Assembly (NCBI RefSeq): GCF_001657485.1
Contig: NZ_LXFU01000045.1
Location: 112,962 to 176,961 of the forward strand
Direction: 5' to 3'
Source: Rhizobium sp. WYCCWR10014
GTDB lineage: Bacteria > Pseudomonadota > Alphaproteobacteria > Rhizobiales > Rhizobiaceae
Length of the DNA stretch: 64,000 bases
A model generated the notes under the pieces. That model ran no database searches. It was not told the DNA's origin and was given only the letters and a program-made list of their open reading frames with translations. A program made the translations under genes and the position numbers. How positions within the stretch are numbered: the stretch's first letter is position 1; each line of letters starts with the position of its first letter. Positions 43,873 to 52,393 of the stretch are shown piece by piece.

Positions 43873-44591
43873 TTCGCGCGCTTGATAGCCGATCCCCTCG
43901 GCGCGATCTTCTGGTTGAAGCGGCGCTGAAGCGGCCGTGGGATAAGCATGGCGGCAAGCGCAAGCATCGTGGCGAAGAGGGAGACGAGCCAAAGCGCGTG
44001 CGCACCTGTCAGCCGCGTCAGGACGGCTCCGGCGATCGCGCCGAGCACCATGCCGCCCCAGGGCACGATCTGGATCGTCCATTCGACACGACGATCGCCG
44101 ATGATCCAGCGGCCGATGCCGCGGCCGAAACGCGACAGGGCGCCGGTCACATAGGTCAGCCCGATCGGCAGGCCGTCGATATGCTCGACGGCGGCGTTCA
44201 CCATGCCCATGGAAAAAACAATCATGTAGAACCGCGCGAGCAGCATGTTCTGCGCCGTCATCATCGAGGCGAGCGCCAGCATGGCACCGACGCAGCCGAG
44301 CACCACGAAAATGCGGCGTTGCGAAACATGAGAGATGACGATGCCTGCCGCATTGCCAAGCACGAAAACGACGATGGCGGAGATCAGGACCGCCGCATGA
44401 TAAAGATTGCCCTCACTCAAGGCCAGTGCCGCCCGCGTGGTGTTTCCCGTCATGAACGAGACGAAATCGCCGGTCAGCAGAAGACCGGTGGCATCGGTCA
44501 TACCGGCCAGAAACGAAATCGAGCCGACGAGGGCGAGCCCGGTCAGGGTTCGTCGGGTACGGATGATGCGGCGGCGTCTTGCTCTGGTCAT
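43869..44591 (-). CDS. YoaK-family membrane protein (DUF1275)
   Basis: A 240-residue integral membrane protein with about six hydrophobic segments. ISFLAGMTDATGLLLTGDFVSFMTGNTTR is the DUF1275 hallmark, with the GMVNAAVEHIDGLPIGLTYVTGAL segment in the second half. The function is not established; a small-molecule transporter is often guessed. I start at the ATG before TRARRRR, a positively charged N-terminus; the track upstream has no family features. Confidence 0.87.
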   Translation of the reverse strand: MTRARRRRIIRTRRTLTGLALVGSISFLAGMTDATGLLLTGDFVSFMTGNTTRAALALSEGNLYHAAVLISAIVVFVLGNAAGIVISHVSQRRIFVVLGCVGAMLALASMMTAQNMLLARFYMIVFSMGMVNAAVEHIDGLPIGLTYVTGALSRFGRGIGRWIIGDRRVEWTIQIVPWGGMVLGAIAGAVLTRLTGAHALWLVSLFATMLALAAMLIPRPLQRRFNQKIAPRGSAIKRAK

Positions 44592-44829
44592 TGGCTGAGG
44601 GTCCTGGAGCCGAATCGCTGAGATACCAGCAACGAACATACATCCTCTCATTGAGGAATTGGCAAAGGCGATCGGAAGCGGATGGGGGCGGACTTGAACG
44701 GCGGGACCTTTTCGGCGATAGAGATGGCGTTGCTTCAGATCGAAGCCCCGTAAGCGTTTACGTCAATCAAAGCGCAACCCGCCGATCGGCGCTGCGCAAT
44801 TGTCTGATCGGCACCTTACGCAGATCAAA

Positions 44830-45066
44830 ATGCCCAAAGGCAAACTCCCCAAACGCTACAATACGATCGTCATGCCGCTCATCCTCTCGCTGCTGATGAC
44901 ATAAGTCGTCTCGGCGATCAGCATCGTGAGAGCACAAGGCCTGACCGCGCCTGCCCTTGCCATGTGGCCCTCCGCATGGGCGCTCTCCTGGGCCATCGCC
45001 TTTCCCGTCCTGCTATTGGTGCTGCCGGTGGTCAACCGGGTGACGGCTGTTATTGTCGAGATGTGA
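44830..45066 (+). pseudogene. DUF2798-family membrane protein, in-frame stop
   Basis: The frame reads PKGKLPKRYNTIVMPLILSLLMT, then TAA at 44902-44904, then VVSAISIVRAQGLTAPALAMW and AIAFPVLLLVLPVVNRVTAVIVEM to the stop at 45064. Without the TAA it would encode a 78-residue DUF2798 protein with two membrane segments, the normal size of this small family. The stop falls where the family usually has a Cys or other small residue. The 3' part belongs to the long direct repeat that recurs at 50066. Confidence 0.8.
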
Positions 45067-45310
45067 AGTGCGAGGCACCGGCGGGCTGTGAGAGCGGCCT
45101 GCCGGAGTTGACGTGGGGCGATCAGCGGCTTTTCTTTGCGAATGCTCTGCCCGAGCCCGACTTCAGATATTTCCCGAAACCAAAGGCCTGCGCTTCATCG
45201 GAAAAAGCGAGATAGGTCTTGAGAGACCAAGGGGCGTATTTCGAGGTATGCAAAACCTTCTAGGCGTTGTGTTTTGCCAGGCGTGATTTCACGTCACTCG
45301 TCCCGCCAAC
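44919..45310. repeat. Long direct repeat, left copy (DUF2798/GIY-YIG locus)
   Basis: About 392 bp highly similar to 50066-50463, starting at CAGCATCGTGAGAGCACAAG in both. It covers the 3' part of the DUF2798 gene and most of a convergent GIY-YIG gene. The copies differ by scattered substitutions and small indels. Confidence 0.88.
45115..45310 (-). pseudogene. GIY-YIG nuclease-like gene, truncated and with nonsense codon
   Basis: The complementary strand encodes a diverged copy of the intact 79-residue protein at 50275. The segment HNAGEVSHTSKY of the intact gene reads HNA-stop-KVLHTSKY here (TAG), and the N-terminal VYILQS and YYVGVTSDL half is missing because similarity ends at 45310. It is therefore a dead remnant in the left copy of the long direct repeat. 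Confidence 0.75.
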
Positions 45311-45337
45311 CTCGCCCAGACAAGCCTACCCCAGGCC

Positions 45338-46186
45338 TTAGATCGTATACTCCGGTTCAGACAGGGTCTGGTCCATCGTAATGCCCGGAAGATTAAAGTG
45401 GCGCTTGCCTACCTGCCTCGCCGGAATGCCGGCGACCGATGTGTAGGCTGTAACGGCATTTACGACCACGCTGCCTGCACCCACCTTGGCGCCGACGCCA
45501 ATTTCGATGTTGCCGAGAATCTTGGCTCCCGCTCCGATAAGAGCGCCGCGCCGCACCTTGGGGTGCCGGTCGCCGGTCTCCTTGCCCGTCCCTCCCAATG
45601 TAACATTCTGGAGTATGGAGACGTCGTCTTCGACGACCGCTGTCTCGCCAATGACCAGGCCGCTCCCGTGATCGAGCATGATGCTCCTGCCCATCTTTGC
45701 GGCGGGATGAATGTCGACGCCGAAAACTTCCGAAATTCGGCTCTGAATGTGGCGCGCCAAATGGAGGCGGTCATGATGCCAAAGCCAGTGGGCGACGCGT
45801 TGTCCCTGCAAAGCCACAAAGCCCTTGAAGTAAAGGAATGGCGTCAGGATTTCCGTGTTCGACGGATCGCGTTCCTTGATTGCGGTCAGGTCGGCGGCGG
45901 CATCGGCGACAATATTGCGATTGCCGACAAACGCCTGCGCAATCACCGCCAGCAGCTCTTCATGGTCGAGGTCGTGATTGGCCAGTTTGATCGCGACCCG
46001 CTGAGCGAGCGCCTGAGCGAAACTCGCATGATAAAGCACTGCGGAATTCATGGCGCGCGTGAGTGCTGCATCCTTGGCCGAAGCATTCACGGCCTCCGCG
46101 CAAAGAGCTTCCCATATCGCGGCGACCTGAGGCGAAGGGGATGGCTCCGTCGACAGATTGCTCAAGCTAACCAGTGGAACCGTCAT
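45338..46186 (-). CDS. cysE: Serine O-acetyltransferase
   Basis: A 282-residue CysE. The N-terminal helical domain (IWEALCAEAVNASAKDAAL) leads to the left-handed beta-helix with HPAAKMGRSIMLDHGSGLVIGETAVVEDDVSILQNVTLGGTGKETGDRHPKVRRGALIGAGAKILG. This contains the catalytic His-Asp region and the GGTGK loop. It makes O-acetylserine for cysteine synthesis. I use the ATG at 46186 with GGGAG upstream. In this position, next to sulfonate-related genes, it is likely an additional copy serving assimilation of organosulfur. Confidence 0.93.
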   Translation of the reverse strand: MTVPLVSLSNLSTEPSPSPQVAAIWEALCAEAVNASAKDAALTRAMNSAVLYHASFAQALAQRVAIKLANHDLDHEELLAVIAQAFVGNRNIVADAAADLTAIKERDPSNTEILTPFLYFKGFVALQGQRVAHWLWHHDRLHLARHIQSRISEVFGVDIHPAAKMGRSIMLDHGSGLVIGETAVVEDDVSILQNVTLGGTGKETGDRHPKVRRGALIGAGAKILGNIEIGVGAKVGAGSVVVNAVTAYTSVAGIPARQVGKRHFNLPGITMDQTLSEPEYTI

Positions 46187-46246
46187 GCTAGCTCCCTTCT
46201 GCATGCAGACGTTAAGTTAATCTGGCCCGCGATAGATGGTCTAAAA

Positions 46247-46414
46247 TTACGGGAATCTTTGCCGCCGCTGCGGAATACCGTGTCCGGTGAGATAGAAAAA
46301 TCCGAGTGTTCGGCTGACGTCGCGAAGCTCCGCCAGCGCTTGCTCTCGTCCCGGATGAGCGGATGCAAAACGCCCGAGATCGAGTATCGGAAGCGTTCTT
46401 GCTGCAGCAGTCAC
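46247..46414 (-). pseudogene. Truncated 2OG-Fe(II) oxygenase (isopenicillin N synthase-like N-terminus)
   Basis: From a GTG at 46414 the frame gives TAAARTLPILDLGRFASAHPG, then LAELRDVSRTLGFFYLTGHGIP, which is the DIOX_N start of this oxygenase family. It ends after about 55 residues where some 300 are expected; the HxD...H iron site is absent. The next gene, cysE, begins 60 bp later. The remainder was deleted, probably during the rearrangement that placed cysE here. Confidence 0.65.
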
Positions 46415-46464
46415 GGCATTATCCTTTTTGCTGAACTCACTCGAGCAAGGTGGGAAGATGAGCA

Positions 46465-47418
46465 CTATGCCTTGCCCTTGCGGACAACGTCGGCAATCGT
46501 CACCTCCTTGGGAATGAGCTTGAGTTTGAAAAAGGTGTCGGCGATGCTCTGCTGCTGTGCGACGACGGTGTCGTCCAGGCTCTTGATCCCATAGGACTGG
46601 CGCTCGAGCGCCTTGACGAGGACAGGTTCAGGGATGCCGACCGATGGTGATAGCTCCGCAGCCGCAGCCGCGGTGTCGGACTTGGTCCATTCGTCAATCT
46701 CGGAAATGGCGTCAATCAAGACATCGATGGCCTCGGCGTGGCCGTCGACCAGCGCCTTGGTGCCGAGATAGAACTGATGATTGGGAACGATGCCTTCGCC
46801 ATTTCTGAGTTCTCGCGCTTCGACCGCGACTTCCGCAGCTGCCTGGAAGGGATCCCAGATAACCCACGCATCGACCGCGCCCTTTTCGAAGGCTGCGCGG
46901 CCGTCGGCCGGGGCGAGGAAGGATGGTTCGACGTCCTCATAGGTCAAGCCGGCTTCTTCGAGCGCCTTGACGAGCAGGTAATGGACGTTTGAGCCCTTGT
47001 TGAAGGCGACCTTCTTGCCTTTCAGCTCCGCGACGGACTTTATGGGACTGTCCTTCGGAACAAGTATGGCTTCGCCGCGCGGGGCGGGCGGCTCGTGTGC
47101 GATATAGACAAGCGGAGCGTTTGCGGCCTGGGCGAAGATCGGCGGCGTTTCGCCGGTCGAACCGAAATCGACAGCGCCAGCGTTCAGGGCCTCGAGCAGC
47201 TGGGGACCGCCCGGGAACTCGGTCCATTCAACCGTATAGCCGATGGGTTCCAGTTTCTTCTCCAGCGTGCCTTTGCCCTTGAGAAGCACCAGCGTTCCAT
47301 ATTTCTGGTAGCCGATACGCACGACCTTGTCAGCGGCGCCGGCCAGCCGAACATGCGTCAAAGGTGTCGCGATGGCGCCCGCCACCACTGCAGTAAAAGC
47401 TCGCCTTGTGATCTTCAT
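46465..47418 (-). CDS. ABC transporter substrate-binding protein, aliphatic sulfonate/taurine type
   Basis: A 317-residue periplasmic binding protein of the SsuA/NMT1 type. The N-terminus KITRRAFTAVVAGAIATPL carries a twin-arginine-like signal. VVRIGYQKYGTLVLLKGKGTLEKKL, FPGGPQLLEALNAGAVDFGSTGETPPIFAQAAN, GKKVAFNKGSNVHYLLVKALEE and AVDAWVIWDPFQAAAE are classic SsuA segments. It would bind alkanesulfonates for uptake; no permease or ATPase gene is adjacent, so it must share another transporter or is orphaned. I use the second ATG (47418), giving better spacing from GGAGG. Confidence 0.88.
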   Translation of the reverse strand: MKITRRAFTAVVAGAIATPLTHVRLAGAADKVVRIGYQKYGTLVLLKGKGTLEKKLEPIGYTVEWTEFPGGPQLLEALNAGAVDFGSTGETPPIFAQAANAPLVYIAHEPPAPRGEAILVPKDSPIKSVAELKGKKVAFNKGSNVHYLLVKALEEAGLTYEDVEPSFLAPADGRAAFEKGAVDAWVIWDPFQAAAEVAVEARELRNGEGIVPNHQFYLGTKALVDGHAEAIDVLIDAISEIDEWTKSDTAAAAAELSPSVGIPEPVLVKALERQSYGIKSLDDTVVAQQQSIADTFFKLKLIPKEVTIADVVRKGKA

Positions 47419-47579
47419 CATACCCTCCGGAATAAGACGAGACCAAATTAAAGCGTCTCTATATTTTTCATAGAATATACGTGCTCCGGTGTGCGCTTCT
47501 TCGGGATTCGCTTTTTTGTTCTGTTTCTACCGTGAGCAAAAAGAACTGCGCCGGGAAATCGACAACGCCAAGGCTGTGT

Positions 47580-48608
47580 TCAGGGCGCGACGCGCACGAT
47601 CAGCTTTCCGAAATTTTTCCCTTCCAGGAGGCCAAGGAAAGCCTCTGGAGCGTTTTCAAGTCCGTCAACGATATCTTCCTTGTACTTGAGCCGCCCTTCG
47701 GAGATCCACGCTCCGGCCTGATGGGAGAAGTCGGCACGCTGGTCGGCAAATTCGCGCTGTATGAAGCCTCGTATGGTGAGGCTTTTCCGCAGGGTGGCAC
47801 GCATCACCGCAGGAAGCTGATCACGTCCGCTCGAGACAGAGGATGTTTCGTTGTAATGCGCGATGAGCCCACAGACCGGTATGCGTGCGAAGTCGTTCAG
47901 CAATGGAAACACCGCGCTCCAGACGTGGCCACCAACATTCTCGAAATAGACATCGATTCCGTTCGGACAAGCGGCTGCGATTTGTGCCGGAAAATCGCTC
48001 GAATGATGATCTATCGCGACATCGAAGCCGAGCTCCTGGCGTAAGTGCTCACATTTCTTGGACCCGCCTGCGATTCCGACAACACGCGCACCGTAAATCT
48101 TTGCTATCTGCCCAACTGCCGAGCCAACCGCGCCGCTCGCTGCGGCGACCACAAGTGTTTCCCCGGCTTTGGGTTTGCCGATATTGCGAAGTCCGGCATA
48201 AGCCGTGAAGCCGGGCATTCCGAGAATGCCGAGTGCTGTCGTGATCGGTGCGGTTTCCGGATCGAGCTTCTGCAAGCCTGTACCATCGGAAATCGAATAG
48301 CTCTGCCAGCCGGAATGCGAGAGGACGATATCCCCCGCCTTGAACGCCGTGTTGCGGCTGCGCGCGACCTGCGCAACCGTGCCCCCTTCCATCACACCGC
48401 CGATTTCGACCGGCTTGGCATAGGACTTGGCGTCGTCCATGCGGCCCCGCATGTAGGGGTCAAGGGAAAGATAAAGCGTCTTGAGAAGAACCTCGCCCTC
48501 GGCGAGATCGCGAACCGTCTCCCGCTCGAGCCAGAAATTCGCAGCCACCGGCTTTCCGGATGGGCGCGATGCAAGGACGATGCGGGTGGTAACGGGTTGA
48601 CCAGCCAT
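47580..48608 (-). CDS. NADP-dependent zinc-free oxidoreductase (CurA/leukotriene B4 dehydrogenase type)
   Basis: A 342-residue medium-chain reductase. There are no zinc ligands; the N-terminal LYLSLDPYMRGRMDD and the cofactor loop VVAAASGAVGSAVGQIAKIYGARVVGIAGGSKKCEHL mark the MDR subfamily of alkenal/one reductases (CurA, YncB). The end KNFGKLIVRVAP is also typical. It reduces alpha,beta-unsaturated ketones or quinone-like compounds with NADPH. It lies between the sulfonate-binding protein and the TauD-like gene on the same strand; the link to sulfur metabolism is by position only. Confidence 0.9.
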   Translation of the reverse strand: MAGQPVTTRIVLASRPSGKPVAANFWLERETVRDLAEGEVLLKTLYLSLDPYMRGRMDDAKSYAKPVEIGGVMEGGTVAQVARSRNTAFKAGDIVLSHSGWQSYSISDGTGLQKLDPETAPITTALGILGMPGFTAYAGLRNIGKPKAGETLVVAAASGAVGSAVGQIAKIYGARVVGIAGGSKKCEHLRQELGFDVAIDHHSSDFPAQIAAACPNGIDVYFENVGGHVWSAVFPLLNDFARIPVCGLIAHYNETSSVSSGRDQLPAVMRATLRKSLTIRGFIQREFADQRADFSHQAGAWISEGRLKYKEDIVDGLENAPEAFLGLLEGKNFGKLIVRVAP

Positions 48609-48852
48609 GGGTGTGCTCCTCTTCGGACTTTTCCTTGGTGTATCAGGAATTTGCTTCTAGCCAACTGAGCGTTCGCTATCTGGACCGTCCCGGCGCACCC
48701 CCTGGTTGCGTCGCTGGCGCCCGTTCACAACCAGCATGGCTGGAAATGTGACCGCGCTCAGTTCGCCGTTTCTGACGCGCGTTCGCCGATCGAGTAGCGC
48801 GGTAAGCACCGCGCGATATGAAGCTTCATGGTGGTTTTTAGTCCGGCCGCGC

Positions 48853-49782
48853 TCACGCGGCCTTTGCTTTCGGCTTGGCGGCCTTGACGTGGGTTACGCT
48901 GCGGCGGCCGTCGACGCTGACGGGGACGTCGCCGTCGACGGTGGCGCGGCGCACGACCCGGTGCTGGTCGCCGTAGTCGTTGACAGCGTAGTGCTGGGTC
49001 GCGCGATTATCCCAGATTGCGACGTCGCCGGCTCTCCAGTGCCAGCGCACGGTATTTTCCGGGGCGGTAACGTAGGACTGGAAGACCTCGTAGAGTTTCG
49101 TGGAGTCGCTCTTCGACAAGCCGACGAGGCGCTGAACGAAATTGCCGAGCAGCAGCGATCTTTCGCCGGTTTCGGGATGGACACGCACGACTGGATGCTC
49201 GGTCTCGTAGATGGTCGAAGTGAAAACTTCCTCGAAATGCTTCTTCTCGTCAGCAGTGGCGCGAGGGCGCACGGCTGCGTAATCATAGGCATTGCTGTGA
49301 ATGGCCCACAAATTGTCCGCCAGCAATTTGAGCGATGCTGGCAGACTTTCGTATGCGGCATGGGTGTTGGACCAGATCGTATCCCCTCCAGCCGCCGGAA
49401 TGACGACGCCGCGAAGGACCGAGAATTTAGGATAGGCATCCACGAAGGTGACATCGGTGTGCCACTGGTCCGCCCTGCCGCCACCGCGGCTGGAATCGAG
49501 ATTGAGGATGGAAGCCGTGCCGGCCACCGGGCCCTGAGTTGGATGAGGCACAAGGTCGCCCAAGCGGCGCGCGAAGGCTTCCTGTTCGGAATCGCCAAGA
49601 TGGTCCTGATCGCGGAAAAAGATGACTTTGTGTTTCAGCAGAAGCTGGTTGATGGCTGCGACCGTCGCGTCCGAAAGGTCTCCGCCGAGGCGAATACCCC
49701 TGATTTCGGCTCCGACGCGGCCGGTCAGCGGCACGACATCGGACTCGGGAATGATCTGATTGACGAGAACTGGATTGCTCAT
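48853..49782 (-). CDS. TauD/TfdA-family alpha-ketoglutarate dioxygenase
   Basis: A 309-residue Fe(II)/2-oxoglutarate dioxygenase. The iron ligands are visible as WHTDVTFVD (HxD) and the distal His in ATQHYAVNDYGDQHR, with the 2OG-binding Arg in VVRRATVDGD. TauD releases sulfite from taurine; relatives act on alkyl sulfates or 2,4-D. Adjacent sulfonate-binding and cysE genes support organosulfur use. I start at the ATG before SNPVLVNQ, with AGGAGA upstream; the frame upstream is non-coding. The C-terminus ends in a Lys/Ala-rich tail. Confidence 0.92.
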   Translation of the reverse strand: MSNPVLVNQIIPESDVVPLTGRVGAEIRGIRLGGDLSDATVAAINQLLLKHKVIFFRDQDHLGDSEQEAFARRLGDLVPHPTQGPVAGTASILNLDSSRGGGRADQWHTDVTFVDAYPKFSVLRGVVIPAAGGDTIWSNTHAAYESLPASLKLLADNLWAIHSNAYDYAAVRPRATADEKKHFEEVFTSTIYETEHPVVRVHPETGERSLLLGNFVQRLVGLSKSDSTKLYEVFQSYVTAPENTVRWHWRAGDVAIWDNRATQHYAVNDYGDQHRVVRRATVDGDVPVSVDGRRSVTHVKAAKPKAKAA

Positions 49783-50065
49783 GGATATCTCCTGTTTGAT
49801 CTTGGAAGAAGACGGCAAGTCACATGCGCCCAACGACGCATCCGCCGGGCGTTCGAAAATCTCAATGTTGAAATCGACAGGGCTATGGGACGCTATAATC
49901 CATAAAATCAATAGACAAAATATTCTAATTTTGCCTGTTTACCCGAAACAGCCGCCTTCGATATTTTCTTATTGCCGGTGAATTCTCACTTGGGGCTTTC
50001 AGCGATGCATCTTTCCATCGCCAAGCGGCTTGCGCGTGGGTGCCTTGCGAGGGCTCTCATTCATT
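49783..50065. other. Upstream region of the dioxygenase gene
   Basis: About 280 bp between the TauD-like gene and the right direct repeat, AT-rich near 49900-49975. It should hold the promoter for the minus-strand sulfur cluster; no gene is seen. Confidence 0.5.
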
Positions 50066-50463
50066 CAGCATCGTGAGAGCACAAGGCCTGAGCGCGCCTG
50101 CCCTTGCCATGTGGCCCTCCGCATGGGCGCGCGCTCCTGGGCCATCGCTTTTCCCGTTCTGCTATTGGTGCTGGCGGTGGTGAAGCGTTTGACGGCTGTT
50201 TTTTTTGTCAAGATGTGAAGAGCGCGAGGCGCCGGCGGGCTACGCAAGCGGCCTCCCGGAGTTGGCGTGGGCGGTTAGAGTCTTTTCTTTGCGAATGCTC
50301 TGCCCGACGCCGACTTCAGATATTTCTCGAAAGCAAAGGCCTGCGCTTCATTGGAGAAAGCGAGATAGGTCTTGAGAGACCAAGGGACGTATTTCGAGGT
50401 ATGAGAGACCTCCCCGGCGTTGTGCTTCGCTAGGCGCGACTTCAGGTCACTCGTCACGCCAAC
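50066..50463. repeat. Long direct repeat, right copy (DUF2798/GIY-YIG locus)
   Basis: About 398 bp matching 44919-45310 in the same orientation. Differences include a two-base insertion in the DUF2798 part (GGGCGCGCGCTCC versus GGGCGCTCTCC) and many substitutions. The 4.75 kb between the copies is the sulfur cluster. Confidence 0.88.
50072..50218 (+). pseudogene. DUF2798 gene, 3' fragment with frameshift
   Basis: It encodes SIVRAQGLSAPALAMWPSAWA in one frame and SWAIAFPVLLLVLAVVKRLTAVFFVKM in another, the switch being the two-base insertion near 50130. The N-terminal third is missing. It corresponds to residues about 30-78 of the family and is complementary to the left copy, which keeps its 5' end. 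Confidence 0.75.
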
Positions 50464-50514
50464 GTAATAACGATCCGGAAATTCGACACTCTGGAGAATG
50501 TAGACATACTTCAT
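50275..50514 (-). CDS. GIY-YIG nuclease-superfamily protein (UPF0213 type, 79 aa)
   Basis: A 79-residue single-domain GIY-YIG protein: YVYILQS and YYVGVTSDLKSRLAKHNAG give the GIY and YIG strands and the conserved Arg, HTSKYVPW and FSNEAQAFAFEKYLKS complete the fold, and the tail is basic (GRAFAKKRL). Such small free-standing proteins are widespread in rhizobia; nuclease activity is plausible but unproven. It is the intact member of the duplicated locus; the second copy near 45115 is broken. Confidence 0.85.
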   Translation of the reverse strand: MKYVYILQSVEFPDRYYVGVTSDLKSRLAKHNAGEVSHTSKYVPWSLKTYLAFSNEAQAFAFEKYLKSASGRAFAKKRL

Positions 50515-50634
50515 GGAAGGATCATAGCCCGCCTATGTTGCTTCGCAACTTCGGCGCGGCAGCCTCCGCTTCCTTCTCGCGCTCGTCCGGTCAAGCCTTT
50601 CGGCTTGCCGAGCCGAAGCTCGAAGAGCGTAGGC

Positions 50635-50657
50635 TGGTGGAGCTAAGCGGGATCGAA
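50635..50657. other. Left attachment site: 23-bp copy of a tRNA-Ala 3' end
   Basis: TGGTGGAGCTAAGCGGGATC plus GAA is identical to 63903-63925. Read on the minus strand it is the T-arm and acceptor 3' end, including CCA, of tRNA-Ala. Left boundary of the integrative element. Confidence 0.85.
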
Positions 50658-50714
50658 GATTTCAACCGCCAACCCCTTGAAGCAACTGGAATATAAGGGT
50701 AATTACCGGTCATC

Positions 50715-50740
50715 ATTGGTCAGAATGATTGGTCAGAATG
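50715..50740 (+). promoter_or_regulatory. Tandem 13-bp integrase arm-type sites, left end
   Basis: ATTGGTCAGAATG occurs twice without a gap, and the second copy ends in the ATG start of the integrase. The same tandem pair, with two changes in the second unit, lies at 63817-63842 inside the right end. Likely arm-type binding sites, and possibly an autoregulatory operator. Confidence 0.7.
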
Positions 50741-52081
50741 GCAGGGAAAAGCAATAAGGGGTCCAAGCGACTGCTTGATCTAAAGGGGCAGACTTGGTGG
50801 TTTCGAATAGCCATCCCCCAGGCGTGTCGAAGCTATTTCAACGGCACGACGATGTACCTTCAGAGCTTGGAGACTGGGGACATCAAGGTAGCGATCGCGA
50901 GGCGAGATAAGCTTGAGCCAGAGGTTCGGGCGCTGTTTGCCCGCGTCAAGACGGGAGAGGTCATCAGCACCAGCGAGGAGCTGGCAGAGCTTAGAGGAGA
51001 GCTGTCCAAGGCGGCTATCGCCGAGGCACTAACCGAGGGCGGAGAGGCAGCCGAGGATGCGGTATGGGCCGCAGAGGCCGAAGCCGACAGCTTGCGAGGA
51101 AAAGCCCGCGAACGCTTCACAAGAGCCGTTGCTGGCGACCACCCCGTGGACCACTACCTTGATGCCTACCTATCAGCAATCAAGCTTGCCCCTAAGACAA
51201 CCAACGAGCGGCGGGGCCTAATCAATCGCTTTGCTCGCTGGTGCATGGGGGAGAAGTACCGGCTTCCCGATATCACCCGCAAGGCTGCCGGTCGTTATGT
51301 GACCGAGATCGTCGAGCCAATGGACAGAAGCACCGCCAAGAAGCACATGACAGCTCTTCGCGGCTATTGGGAATACCTGATCAAGCGCGGCCACGTGGCG
51401 GGGACTGCTGAAGATAACCCCTGGCTCGGGCAGGAAGTGGCTAGCGGGCGTAGAAGGGTCGAGCGGGGGGACAATGAAGGCGAGCGGCCCTTCACTGAAG
51501 CCGAGCTGAAGACCCTGCTTTACTCGGAGTATCCCCATGGCATGGACAATGACCACCAACAACAGATTGCTGACGCGCTGCGTATCTCCTGCTTGTCTGG
51601 GATGAGGATGGCAGAAGTGCTGACGCTTTGGGTTGAGGAAGTCCACGATGACATCTTCGACATTCAGCAAGGGAAGACCCGCTCAGCAGCCCGAAAGGTG
51701 CCGATTCATCCTGACCTATTAGAGATCATCGCCCGCCGCACGAGAGATAAGCAGCCGAAGGAATGGCTGTTTCACGAGCTGAGCGAAGAGCGCGACCCCG
51801 GTGACACATTCGGGAAGCGTTTCAATCGCTACCGAAAACACCTGAAGGTCGATGACGTGCGGCCGGGTAAGCGGAGAAGCCTCGTCAACTTCCATTCAGC
51901 GCGCCGCTGGTTCATCACTCAGGCCCGACATGCAGGGCAGACAGTGGAGACGGTGAAGGATGTCGTCGGCCACGTCTCGGACAAGAAGAAGGACATCACC
52001 TTCGGCGTCTATACGCAGGGAGCCTCAGAGAAGCAGATGAGGGATTGTGTCGGGGCCGTGGTGCTGCCACGGAGTTGCTGA
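50738..52081 (+). CDS. Tyrosine recombinase (site-specific integrase)
   Basis: A 447-residue phage-type integrase. The N-terminal arm-binding region begins KRLLDLKGQTWWFRIAIP; a core-binding SAM-like domain (YLDAYLSAIKLAPKTTNERRGLINRFARW) spans about residues 130-220. The catalytic domain has Arg in SGMRMAEVLTL, HSARRW (HxxR), the GHVSDKKKD His and the nucleophile Tyr in FGVYTQGAS. It is adjacent to the left tRNA-derived repeat, the standard place for the integrase of a tRNA-targeting element. The start ATG lies within the 13-bp repeats. Confidence 0.93.
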   Translation: MAGKSNKGSKRLLDLKGQTWWFRIAIPQACRSYFNGTTMYLQSLETGDIKVAIARRDKLEPEVRALFARVKTGEVISTSEELAELRGELSKAAIAEALTEGGEAAEDAVWAAEAEADSLRGKARERFTRAVAGDHPVDHYLDAYLSAIKLAPKTTNERRGLINRFARWCMGEKYRLPDITRKAAGRYVTEIVEPMDRSTAKKHMTALRGYWEYLIKRGHVAGTAEDNPWLGQEVASGRRRVERGDNEGERPFTEAELKTLLYSEYPHGMDNDHQQQIADALRISCLSGMRMAEVLTLWVEEVHDDIFDIQQGKTRSAARKVPIHPDLLEIIARRTRDKQPKEWLFHELSEERDPGDTFGKRFNRYRKHLKVDDVRPGKRRSLVNFHSARRWFITQARHAGQTVETVKDVVGHVSDKKKDITFGVYTQGASEKQMRDCVGAVVLPRSC

Positions 52082-52100
52082 TCTCAAATGCCACCCGCGC

Positions 52101-52263
52101 CTCTTCCGCAGCAATCCACAGATGCAGCCTGAACAGGAACCTTGCAGCTTTGCTTGGGCACGACTAGCGTCCCTTTGCGTTCATTCCTAGTGAGCCGTAA
52201 GGAGCCTCACCGCCCCTTCGCTAGAGGGTGAGAACGGGGGTCGCAGTGATCGACGCTGCGGCC
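52101..52263. repeat. Integrase 3'-flank repeat, copy 1
   Basis: A 163-bp segment after the intact integrase, diverged overall from 53107-53259 but nearly identical over CACCGCCCCTTCGCTAGAGG and the following GTGAGAACGGGGGT. Direct orientation. Confidence 0.8.
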
Positions 52264-52393
52264 TCCTCCGTGCTCACCATGTCCAGCCGTGCTTCAAACA
52301 CGACAATGGCGCTTCGACAAACCGGAGGCCCGCAAGATGGCGGTTACATCCTCGGTGAGGAAAAGGTGAAAGCCGGTGGGATGGATGAAGCGA

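Noticed and set aside
50530..50634. Possible small gene between GIY-YIG and the left attachment site
   Set aside because: No ribosome-binding site or conserved product; the sequence is the ordinary flank of the tRNA.
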